Positions 34,889 through 42,093 of a DNA stretch of 42,093 nucleotides are shown piece by piece; the stretch's first letter is position 1; each line of letters starts with the position of its first letter. This DNA is from Neobacillus bataviensis LMG 21833. Its GTDB lineage: Bacteria > Bacillota > Bacilli > Bacillales > Cytobacillaceae. The stretch is taken from the NCBI RefSeq assembly GCF_000307875.1, contig NZ_AJLS01000040.1:1-42093 (forward strand), given 5' to 3'. A program made the position numbers and the translations under genes. The notes under the pieces were generated by a model. That model saw only the letters and a program-made list of their open reading frames with translations, was not told where the DNA came from and did no database searches.

Positions 34889-35779
34889 TTGGGAAAGAAG
34901 CAGCTTTGGATGGTTATTGCCGGCCTCATTATGATTAATTGCTTAACAGTTGCCTTTTTCCTCACTAGGGCAAACGAGGTCGGCGGTGCGGCAATCAATG
35001 ATGAGACAGTGGCAACCGTGGGGAAAAAGTCAATTTCAAGACAAGAATGGTTGAATGAACTAGAAACAAGATATGGAAAAGACGTTTTAAAGGAAATGAT
35101 TGATCACAAGGTCGTAGAGGAAATGGCGGCGAGATACAAAATAAAAGTGTCTGACCAAGATGTTGAGCGGGAATTTAGCATGCTGCAGTCCACCTATAAT
35201 TCTTTCAGTTCTAAAAACATTCAAAGTGAAAAAAAGTGGAAAGAACAAATTCGAAAAACACTCCTATTAGAAGAACTGTTAACAAAGGACGTAAAAGTAT
35301 CGGAGAAAGAATTGAAAGGCTATTATGACAAAAATAAAAATCTTTTTAATGTTCCAGATGCCTATCATTTATCACATATAATCGTGAAAACCAAGAAAGA
35401 GGCGGAAAAGGCAGCAAAAGAACTGGCAAATGGATCAAATTTTTCCGCATTAGCAATGGAACGATCCATCGAGGAATTTTCAGCAAATGAAGGCGGAGAC
35501 ATCGGCTATATTAGTGTAAACGATGAGCAGTTTCCCAGGGTCTACATTGAAACGGCTAAAAAGCTAAAAAAAGGTGCGTACAGTAAACCGGTTAAGGTTA
35601 AGGCAGGGTATGCCCTATTAAAGCTTGAGGGCAAAATGAACGGGAAGAATTATACGTATTCTGATGTGAAAGAGCAAATCCGCAGGCAAATTGCCCTTGA
35701 GCAGATGAAATCCCCAGCTTCTGCAGCACCCTTCTGGGATGAGGCAAAGGTTGAATGGTTTTACGGCCGTAATAAATAG
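34889..35779 (+). CDS. yacD: PrsA-like peptidyl-prolyl isomerase (YacD), membrane-anchored
   Basis: Parvulin-type extracytoplasmic foldase related to PrsA, presumably helping exported proteins fold. The 296-residue protein has an N-terminal hydrophobic segment (about 5-27) after a short basic start. A SurA-N-like helical region spans about 45-125 and a PpiC rotamase domain about 130-245 (YHLSHIIVKTKKEAEKA, GGDIGYIS). There is a Cys18 in the hydrophobic segment but no proper lipobox, so a signal anchor or ordinary signal peptide is likelier than a lipoprotein. TTG 34889 follows GTGAGGGG. A terminator follows. Confidence 0.85.
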   Translation: MGKKQLWMVIAGLIMINCLTVAFFLTRANEVGGAAINDETVATVGKKSISRQEWLNELETRYGKDVLKEMIDHKVVEEMAARYKIKVSDQDVEREFSMLQSTYNSFSSKNIQSEKKWKEQIRKTLLLEELLTKDVKVSEKELKGYYDKNKNLFNVPDAYHLSHIIVKTKKEAEKAAKELANGSNFSALAMERSIEEFSANEGGDIGYISVNDEQFPRVYIETAKKLKKGAYSKPVKVKAGYALLKLEGKMNGKNYTYSDVKEQIRRQIALEQMKSPASAAPFWDEAKVEWFYGRNK

Positions 35780-35786
35780 GCAAACA

Positions 35787-35812
35787 AAAACACAGGCTAA
35801 CACCTGTGTTTT
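35787..35812 (+). terminator. Terminator after yacD
   Basis: AAAACACAGG (35787-35796) and CCTGTGTTTT (35803-35812) form a perfect 10-bp stem with a 6-nt loop; the T tract is partly within the stem. Confidence 0.8.
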
Positions 35813-35851
35813 CGTTTAGATTAAATTTTGAAAAAACTCTGTGTAAAACAA

Positions 35852-35880
35852 TTGACAAAACAAGTATAAAACTGTTAAAT
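35852..35880 (+). promoter_or_regulatory. SigA promoter of cysK
   Basis: TTGACA (35852-35857), 17-bp spacer, TTAAAT (35875-35880). The start would be about 35 bp before the gene. A CymR operator is expected from B. subtilis, but I could not identify one with confidence. Confidence 0.65.
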
Positions 35881-35921
35881 TCTATATATCCAATAAAAAT
35901 ACTCGGAATAGGGGTGCCAAT

Positions 35922-36851
35922 ATGGTTCGTGTAGCAAATTCAGTTTCCGAATTAGTCGGCCAAACACCAATTGTGAAGTTAAACAGATTAGTTGATCAAA
36001 ACAGTGCAGAAGTTTATTTAAAACTTGAATATTTTAACCCTGGCAGCAGTGTGAAGGATCGTATCGCTTTAGCGATGATCGAAGCGGCAGAGGAAAAAGG
36101 ACTAATTAAGCCAGGTGTTGATACGATAATTGAGCCGACAAGCGGTAATACAGGTATTGGACTCGCGATGATTGCTGCAGCGAAGGGGTACAAAGCAGTC
36201 TTTGTTATGCCTGAAACGATGAGCTTGGAGAGAAGAAACCTGCTTAAAGCATATGGGGCGGAGCTTGTGCTAACACCTGGCCCTGAGGGAATGAAAGGTG
36301 CGATTGCAAAGGCGGAAGAGCTTGTCAAAGAGCATGGATATTACCTGCCACAGCAATTTGAAAACGAAGCCAACCCAGAGGTTCACAGAAGAACGACCGG
36401 CAGAGAAATTGTGGAGCAAATGGATACACTTGACGCATTTGTATCAGGGATTGGCACTGGCGGAACGATTTCCGGAGCAGGCAGTCTCTTGCGTGAAAAA
36501 TTCCCTGATGTGAAGATTTATGCAGTAGAGCCAAAGGATTCAGCCATCCTTTCAGGCGGCAAGCCAGGCCCGCATAAGTTGCAAGGACTTGGTGCAGGAT
36601 TTATTCCGGGTACGTTAAATACAAACATCTATGACGAAGTGATACAAATAACTACCGAAGAAGCCTTTGAAGCATCTCGCCGTGCGGCAAGAGAAGAAGG
36701 TATTCTTGGCGGGATCTCCTCAGGAGCGGCTATTTCCGCAGCCTTAAAAGTGGCGAAAGAATTAGGTAAAGGTAAAAAGGTGCTGGCGATTATTCCAGAT
36801 AACGGTGAACGTTATTTAAGTACTGCGCTTTACCAATATGATGCTGAGTAA
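35922..36851 (+). CDS. cysK: Cysteine synthase A (O-acetylserine sulfhydrylase)
   Basis: CysK makes L-cysteine from O-acetylserine and sulfide with PLP; in B. subtilis it also acts with CymR in sulfur regulation. The 309-residue fold-type II enzyme has the PLP lysine Lys45 in PGSSVKDR, the substrate loop TSGNTGIG, the phosphate-binding GTGGT motif and SSGAA near the C-terminus. ATG 35922 follows AGGGGTG. It is a single-gene unit here, with a SigA promoter and a terminator. Confidence 0.96.
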   Translation: MVRVANSVSELVGQTPIVKLNRLVDQNSAEVYLKLEYFNPGSSVKDRIALAMIEAAEEKGLIKPGVDTIIEPTSGNTGIGLAMIAAAKGYKAVFVMPETMSLERRNLLKAYGAELVLTPGPEGMKGAIAKAEELVKEHGYYLPQQFENEANPEVHRRTTGREIVEQMDTLDAFVSGIGTGGTISGAGSLLREKFPDVKIYAVEPKDSAILSGGKPGPHKLQGLGAGFIPGTLNTNIYDEVIQITTEEAFEASRRAAREEGILGGISSGAAISAALKVAKELGKGKKVLAIIPDNGERYLSTALYQYDAE

Positions 36852-36852
36852 G

Positions 36853-36894
36853 AAAATGAGGGCATTGGCGAAAGCCGGTGTCTCATTTTTTTTT
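36853..36894 (+). terminator. Terminator after cysK
   Basis: AAAATGAG...CATTGGC pairs with GCCGGTG...CTCATTTT with a small bulge, then a run of T. It begins right after the cysK stop. Confidence 0.85.
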
Positions 36895-36922
36895 GTAAAC
36901 TATTCTATTTTTCCTGTATGAT
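36893..36922 (+). promoter_or_regulatory. Candidate SigA promoter of the folP operon
   Basis: TTGTAA (36893-36898), 18-bp spacer, TATGAT (36917-36922); four and five matches to consensus. It overlaps the end of the cysK terminator and lies about 37 bp before folP. Confidence 0.5.
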
Positions 36923-36959
36923 AATAGAAGTGAAAAAATGAGTATAGGGGGAATATGGA

Positions 36960-37802
36960 ATGAAAACAGCTCAAGAACAAATTCAGTGCGGCCCATATAC
37001 CTTGGACTTTTCAAAAAAAACAATGATTATGGGAATTTTAAATGCCACACCGGATTCCTTCTCGGATGGCGGCAAATTTAATGGCATCGAACACGCAATT
37101 GAACGCGCGAAGGAAATGGAAGCGAATGGTGCGGATATCATTGATATCGGTGGAGAATCAACACGCCCCGGCTTTGCCGCTGTTTCTTTGGAGGAAGAGC
37201 TTGACCGGGTAATTCCGGTAATAAAGGCCATTTCCGAACATGTTCAATTACCGATTTCGATTGATACCTATAAAGCAGAGGTGGCAAAGCAGGCCATTGA
37301 AGCAGGTGCCCATATCATCAATGATGTATGGGGCGCAAAAGCGGATGCGCAAATGGGGAAAATAGCGGCTGAGTATAATGTGCCGATCATCTTAATGCAT
37401 AACCGACACGACCGAAATTATCAGCTATTCCTCCGGGACGTGATCAATGATCTTTTTGAAAGCATCGCTATTGTGAAAAATGCGGGTGTAAAGGATGAGA
37501 ATATTATTCTAGACCCAGGGATTGGCTTTGCAAAGGATTATCAGGAAAATCTGTTGATGATGCAAAACCTAGATAAGCTCGTCATGCTCGGCTATCCTGT
37601 CCTTTTAGCAACCTCACGGAAAAGGATGATTGGCGAAGCTTTAGATCTCCCTGTTCATGAAAGAATGGAAGGTACAGGTGCAACAATATGCTACGGTATT
37701 CAAAAGGGCTGTCAACTCATCCGGGTTCATGATGTGAAGGAAATGAGCCGGATGGCGAAAATGATGGATGCGATGATGGGAAAGGGTGTCGTAATTGGAT
37801 AA
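36960..37802 (+). CDS. folP: Dihydropteroate synthase
   Basis: FolP (Sul) condenses 4-aminobenzoate with the pterin pyrophosphate to dihydropteroate and is the sulfonamide target. The 280-residue TIM-barrel protein has the pterin-site motifs MGILNATPDSFSDGG (24-38), IDIGGESTRPG, SIDTYKAEVA, INDVWG, ILDPGIGFAK and LLATSRKRMIG. ATG 36960 follows AGGGGGAAT (from 36946). The stop overlaps folB by eight bases. It starts a fol operon without the pab genes that precede it in B. subtilis. Confidence 0.96.
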   Translation: MKTAQEQIQCGPYTLDFSKKTMIMGILNATPDSFSDGGKFNGIEHAIERAKEMEANGADIIDIGGESTRPGFAAVSLEEELDRVIPVIKAISEHVQLPISIDTYKAEVAKQAIEAGAHIINDVWGAKADAQMGKIAAEYNVPIILMHNRHDRNYQLFLRDVINDLFESIAIVKNAGVKDENIILDPGIGFAKDYQENLLMMQNLDKLVMLGYPVLLATSRKRMIGEALDLPVHERMEGTGATICYGIQKGCQLIRVHDVKEMSRMAKMMDAMMGKGVVIG

Positions 37803-38154
37803 AATTTATGTCAATCGGATGGAGTTTTATGGCTATCATGGTGTTTTCCCGGAAGAGACTCGGCTGGGTCAAAGATTCGCTGTTGATTTAGCTGTTTCTG
37901 TCGATTTGAAAAAAGCAGGAGAAACCGATGAACTCGAGTACTCTGTTAATTATGGCGAACTGTATCAAGTTTGCCGAGAAATTGTTGAGGGACAGCCCTA
38001 TAAATTAGTGGAAGCTGTTGCGGAGAAAATTGCTGCAGCTGTTTTGAAAAAATTCCCGCTTATATCCGATGCTACAGTCAAGATGATAAAGCCAGACCCG
38101 CCGATTCCCGGCCATTACCAATCTGTTGCAGTAGAAATAACAAGGAGTAGATAA
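37795..38154 (+). CDS. folB: Dihydroneopterin aldolase
   Basis: FolB splits dihydroneopterin to 6-hydroxymethyl-dihydropterin and glycolaldehyde in folate synthesis. The 119-residue protein has the family segments MEFYGYHGVFPEE, where the Tyr and Glu contact the pterin, the Lys-bearing PYKLVEAVAE and the C-terminal KPDPPIPGHYQSVAVEI. Start TTG 37795 overlaps folP by eight bases, with AAAGGGTG just before. folK follows after two bases. Confidence 0.95.
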   Translation: MDKIYVNRMEFYGYHGVFPEETRLGQRFAVDLAVSVDLKKAGETDELEYSVNYGELYQVCREIVEGQPYKLVEAVAEKIAAAVLKKFPLISDATVKMIKPDPPIPGHYQSVAVEITRSR

Positions 38155-38156
38155 AA

Positions 38157-38684
38157 GTGGAAAACAGAGCGTTTATTGCCCTTGGATCAAATATCGAAAA
38201 CCGTTATGATAATATCACGAGTGCGATTAAATGGTTAACAAGTCATCCAAATATTGAATTAGTAAATTATTCCTCCATCTATGAAACAGATCCCGTCGGT
38301 TATGAGGATCAGAATTTATTTTTAAATATGGTAATTGAGATTATGACGGGCTTAAATGCCATGGAGCTGCTTGAGTTTTGTCTTAAAACGGAATTAGAAC
38401 TTGGAAGAAAGAGGGAAGTAAGGTGGGGCCCGAGGACGATAGACCTTGACATTCTTATCTTTAACCAAGAAAATATTGAAACAGAGAAGCTTACCGTTCC
38501 ACACCCAAGAATGGTAGAGCGGTCGTTTGTCATGGTACCGCTAGCAGAAATAACCCCTGAACAGAGAATCCCAGGGGTGGATAAACCTCTTAACTTATTG
38601 TTGAATGAACTACCAGATAAAGAAGGAGTCCGAATATGGAAGCGGAAAAATGGGGAAGACGTATTCGAGCCTATCGAAAGCTAA
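38157..38684 (+). CDS. folK: 6-hydroxymethyl-7,8-dihydropterin pyrophosphokinase
   Basis: FolK transfers pyrophosphate from ATP to 6-hydroxymethyl-dihydropterin, giving the FolP substrate. The 175-residue protein has the family motifs ALGSNIENR, SSIYETDPVGYEDQNLFLN and the metal-binding WGPRTIDLDIL, with VPHPRMVERSFVMVPLAEI following. GTG 38157 is behind AAGGAG (38142-38147). Its last 49 bases overlap the start of yazB in another frame. Confidence 0.96.
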   Translation: MENRAFIALGSNIENRYDNITSAIKWLTSHPNIELVNYSSIYETDPVGYEDQNLFLNMVIEIMTGLNAMELLEFCLKTELELGRKREVRWGPRTIDLDILIFNQENIETEKLTVPHPRMVERSFVMVPLAEITPEQRIPGVDKPLNLLLNELPDKEGVRIWKRKNGEDVFEPIES

Positions 38685-38842
38685 AGGGTTACACTCAGGA
38701 AGGCTTTTCGAGGGAATTAGGTGTATCAGTATCAATTTTAGGAGAGATTGAAAGAGGTAATCGCCTGCCGGCCAAGGATTTACTTGAGAGAATCGCTCAT
38801 TCCTTGAGAATAAGTATGGATGATTTAGCGCCAAAGGAATAA
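38636..38842 (+). CDS. yazB: Small XRE-family helix-turn-helix regulator YazB
   Basis: The 68-residue protein is a single Cro/CI-type helix-turn-helix domain: GRRIRAYRKLKGYTQEGFSRELGVSVSILGEIERGNR in two overlapping halves (about 7-43), with the recognition helix near 28-40. It has no other domain, so a DNA-binding regulator with unknown target is all that can be said. ATG 38636 follows AAGGAG (38623-38628). It overlaps the folK end by 49 nt, and the same order is seen in B. subtilis. Confidence 0.88.
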   Translation: MEAEKWGRRIRAYRKLKGYTQEGFSRELGVSVSILGEIERGNRLPAKDLLERIAHSLRISMDDLAPKE

Positions 38843-38843
38843 A

Positions 38844-38872
38844 GAAAAGCGGAAGCGCCCTGGAGCTGGACA
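38844..38872 (+). repeat. Dispersed structured repeat, copy 5 (minimal, 29 bp)
   Basis: GAAAAGCGGAAGCGCC runs directly into CTGGAGCTGGACA, so the two ends are joined and the right arm of the closing helix is lost. It starts two bases after the yazB stop and lies in the yazB-dusB gap. Probably a deletion product of a longer copy. Confidence 0.8.
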
Positions 38873-38934
38873 ATAAGAAAATGCAGGTGCCTGTTTTGAT
38901 TACCCGGGTGCTTTTTTAGGAGGCAGGTAGTTGG

Positions 38935-39936
38935 ATGTTGAAAATTGGGGATATTGAAATAAAGAATCCTGTTGTGCTGGCACCGATGGCTGGTGTCTGT
39001 AACTCTGCATTCCGCCTTACGGTAAAGGAGTTCGGCGCAGGATTAGTTTGTGCCGAAATGGTCAGCGATAAAGGAATCGTTTTAAAAAATGAAAAAACAA
39101 TGAATATGCTCTATATCGATGAGCGGGAAAAACCGCTAAGCTTGCAAATCTTTGGCGGTGAAAAAGAAACGCTGGTAGAAGCGGCTAAATTCGTGGATCA
39201 AAATACTAATGCCGATATCATTGATATCAATATGGGCTGTCCAGTTCCGAAAATCACCAAATGTGATGCCGGAGCCAAATGGCTGCTCGACCCAAATAAG
39301 ATTTATGAAATGGTTTCTGCAGTTGTTTCCGAGGTGGAAAAGCCGGTAACAGTAAAAATGCGGATGGGCTGGGATGAAGATCATATTTTTGCCGTAAAAA
39401 ATGCCCAAGCTGTTGAACGTGCAGGTGGTAAGGCGGTTGCACTGCATGGCCGTACCCGTGTGCAAATGTATGAAGGAAAGGCAAACTGGGATATTATTCG
39501 TGAAGTAAAACAGTCTATTAACATTCCTTTAATAGGCAACGGTGATGTTCAAACGCCGCAGGATGCGAAAAGAATGCTTGATGAAACCGGTGTTGATGGG
39601 GTTATGATTGGGAGAGCAGCCTTAGGAAACCCATGGATGATTTACCGTACGGTGCAATATTTAGAAACAGGGAAGTTAATGTCAGAGCCGTCTGTTCGTG
39701 AAAAAATGGATGTCTGCATTCTTCACCTTGATCGTTTGATTGCCTTGAAAAATGAGTACATCGCAGTTCGCGAAATGCGTAAGCATGCGGCTTGGTATTT
39801 AAAAGGTGTTCGCGGTAATGCGCACGTCCGAAATGCGATTAATGAGTGTCATACAAGAGAAGATCTTGTCACAGTGTTAAATGGATTGGCAAATGAGGTG
39901 GAAGAAAGGGAACAAAACGAGGCAATTGTTGGCTAA
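38935..39936 (+). CDS. dusB: tRNA-dihydrouridine synthase DusB
   Basis: DusB reduces specific tRNA uridines to dihydrouridine with FMN and NADPH. The 333-residue protein has an N-terminal TIM barrel with APMAGVCNSAFR, catalytic Cys102 in NMGCPVPK, VKMRMGWD, the HGRTR motif and GNGDV, followed by a C-terminal helical tRNA-binding domain (about 245-320). ATG 38935 is 11 bases behind AGGAGG (38918-38923). It is the yacF equivalent and ends the fol operon before a promoter-terminator pair. Confidence 0.95.
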   Translation: MLKIGDIEIKNPVVLAPMAGVCNSAFRLTVKEFGAGLVCAEMVSDKGIVLKNEKTMNMLYIDEREKPLSLQIFGGEKETLVEAAKFVDQNTNADIIDINMGCPVPKITKCDAGAKWLLDPNKIYEMVSAVVSEVEKPVTVKMRMGWDEDHIFAVKNAQAVERAGGKAVALHGRTRVQMYEGKANWDIIREVKQSINIPLIGNGDVQTPQDAKRMLDETGVDGVMIGRAALGNPWMIYRTVQYLETGKLMSEPSVREKMDVCILHLDRLIALKNEYIAVREMRKHAAWYLKGVRGNAHVRNAINECHTREDLVTVLNGLANEVEEREQNEAIVG

Positions 39937-39938
39937 GT

Positions 39939-39967
39939 TTGACTTTCCTGGGTTCGTTTTCTATAAT
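39939..39967 (+). promoter_or_regulatory. Strong SigA promoter just after dusB
   Basis: TTGACT (39939-39944), 17-bp spacer, TATAAT (39962-39967); eleven of twelve bases match. It starts three bases after the dusB stop. The transcript would start near 39974 and run straight into a hairpin at 39986-40016. Confidence 0.75.
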
Positions 39968-39985
39968 AGCATTGTTACTAAAGGA

Positions 39986-40016
39986 GCTGCCAGTGGAATA
40001 ACTGGCAGTTTTTATT
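39986..40016 (+). terminator. Terminator or attenuator between dusB and lysS
   Basis: GCTGCCAGT (39986-39994) pairs with ACTGGCAGT (40001-40009), followed by TTTTA. It could end the dusB operon, or stop the transcript begun at the promoter 20 bp upstream. Confidence 0.8.
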
Positions 40017-40044
40017 CTATATAAATACTTTTTTGATGTCTGAA

Positions 40045-40072
40045 CTGTCAAGTTTGTGTAAAATAATATAGT
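40045..40072 (+). promoter_or_regulatory. Weak candidate SigA promoter for lysS
   Basis: CTGTCA (40045-40050), 16-bp spacer, TATAGT (40067-40072). The -10 is good and the -35 weak. It precedes repeat copy 6, which would become part of the lysS leader RNA. Confidence 0.4.
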
Positions 40073-40102
40073 ATGTAAAAAAATCGGTGAGTATTTACAT
40101 AA

Positions 40103-40253
40103 GAAAAGCGGAAGTGCCCTGTTCAGCGGCGTATGGCCTGGAGCGCTCCAACTGAGATAAAGGAAACACGAAGAGCCGGAGGCGCATTCGTGTTTAACTT
40201 ATCGTAGGGCGGAGAGCGAAGGACACTAGCCGCTAGGGCACTGGAGCTGGACA
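40103..40253 (+). repeat. Dispersed structured repeat, copy 6 (longest, 151 bp)
   Basis: It starts GAAAAGCGGAAGTGCC and ends GGCACTGGAGCTGGACA. Helices: AGTGCC (40113-40118) with GGCACT (40237-40242); AGCGGC (40125-40130) with GCCGCT (40229-40234); the palindrome TGGAGCGCTCCA (40139-40150); AAACACGAA (40164-40172) with TTCGTGTTT (40187-40195). The interior matches copy 1 and differs from copies 2 and 3. The closing helix shows a compensated change from AGCGCC/GGCGCT. It fills much of the 348-bp dusB-lysS gap, directly before lysS. Confidence 0.9.
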
Positions 40254-40257
40254 ATAA

Positions 40258-41769
<1,512 letters not shown>

Positions 41770-41774
41770 TGTTT

Positions 41775-41804
41775 AAAAAAGTGCCGTACTTTCGGCACTT
41801 TTTT
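41775..41804 (+). terminator. Terminator after lysS
   Basis: AAAAAAGTGCCG (41775-41786) and CGGCACTTTTTT (41793-41804) form a perfect 12-bp stem with a 6-nt loop. Confidence 0.9.
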
Positions 41805-41874
41805 CATTTTTTCTACCATGAAGAGTTTGAATATTTTTACTTTAGATAATACGTAAAAAAAGATTAAAAAGCTA

Positions 41875-41903
41875 TTGCACACCATCTTTAATGGTGGTAT
41901 ATT
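41875..41903 (+). promoter_or_regulatory. rRNA operon promoter P1
   Basis: TTGCAC (41875-41880), 17-bp spacer, TATATT (41898-41903), with AT-rich DNA (possible UP element) upstream. The spacer contains the inverted repeat ACCAT-CTTTA-ATGGT (41881-41895). The start would be near 41910, at a G as B. subtilis rRNA promoters prefer. Confidence 0.75.
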
Positions 41904-41958
41904 AATATCTGTTGCTGCGAGACAGTAACACAAAAGAAAAAAGAAGTTTAAAAAGTTG

Positions 41959-41987
41959 TTGACTTATGGTTAATAACTTGGTAAGAT
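41959..41987 (+). promoter_or_regulatory. rRNA operon promoter P2
   Basis: TTGACT (41959-41964), 17-bp spacer, TAAGAT (41982-41987), about 84 bp after P1, the usual tandem arrangement of Bacillus rRNA operons. Confidence 0.75.
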
Positions 41988-42018
41988 AATAAAGTCGCTT
42001 TTAGGTGACTGAGTAATT

Positions 42019-42033
42019 GTTCTTTGAAAACTA
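42019..42033 (+). promoter_or_regulatory. boxA antitermination element of the rRNA leader
   Basis: TGTTCTTTGAAAACT matches the rRNA leader boxA of Bacillus, bound in RNA by NusB/NusE to prevent premature termination. It shows that an rRNA operon starts here; the 16S gene lies beyond the right edge. Apart from the terminator, P1, P2 and boxA, I see nothing else in the 324-bp stretch after lysS. Confidence 0.85.
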
Positions 42034-42093
42034 AACAAACAAAAACGTCAACAAACAATATTTTTATTTTCTATAAGAAACTAAGCCAACGTA

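Noticed and set aside
38880..38916. Possible terminator before dusB (GC-rich stretch then T run)
   Set aside because: The candidate arms AGGTGC and GGGTGC are alike rather than complementary, so no stable hairpin forms.

Overview
The window is chromosomal DNA of an endospore-forming member of the Bacillaceae. The sporulation genes, the SigB, SigG, SigH and SigK-type promoters, the Gram-positive ribosome binding sites, the TTG/GTG starts and the moderately low GC content all fit. Gene order follows, nearly gene for gene, the origin-proximal segment of Bacillus subtilis from just after metS to the rRNA operon behind lysS. A genus such as Bacillus or Neobacillus is possible, but the species cannot be named from the sequence alone.

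Layout. 1-220: right part of a dispersed repeat, then a terminator (probably that of metS) that contains a perfect parS-type sequence. 221-5165: tatD, yabE, rnmV, ksgA, yabG. 5368-8768: veg, sspF, ispE, purR, ridA, spoVG. 8996-13126: glmU, prs, ctc (SigB-type promoter), pth, fin (SigG-type promoter). 13216-17549: mfd and spoVT. 17593-18750: a PLP aminotransferase on the minus strand, the only minus-strand gene and the only obvious insertion into the conserved order. 18895-24219: a MurJ/SpoVB-like flippase gene (yabM), yabN (mazG), rqcP, yabP, yabQ, divIC, yabR. 24474-28800: spoIIE, yabS, yabT. 28985-35779: tilS, hprT, ftsH, coaX, hslO, a PrsA-like foldase gene. 35922-39936: cysK, folP, folB, folK, yazB, dusB; the pabB-pabA-pabC genes that lie between cysK and folP in B. 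subtilis are absent. 40285-41769: lysS. 41770-42093: tandem rRNA promoters and boxA; 16S rRNA starts beyond the right edge.

Together the genes cover translation and RNA quality control (rnmV, ksgA, pth, rqcP, tilS, dusB, lysS, ctc), nucleotide and cofactor supply (prs, purR, hprT, fol genes, coaX, ispE), cell-wall precursors and division (glmU, divIC, yabM), repair (mfd) and sporulation (yabG, sspF, spoVG, fin, spoVT, yabP, yabQ, spoIIE, yabS, yabT).

The most interesting material is between the genes. Six copies of one dispersed element share the ends GAAAAGCGGAAGCGCC and GGAGCTGGACA. They range from 29 to 151 bp and have at least two kinds of interior. The long copies fold into a branched structure closed by the ends, and paired positions change together between copies. 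This suggests a structure kept by selection or by the way the element spreads. Other notable sites are the parS-type site, a spoIIE promoter with a 21-bp spacer, and a strong promoter directly followed by a terminator between dusB and lysS.
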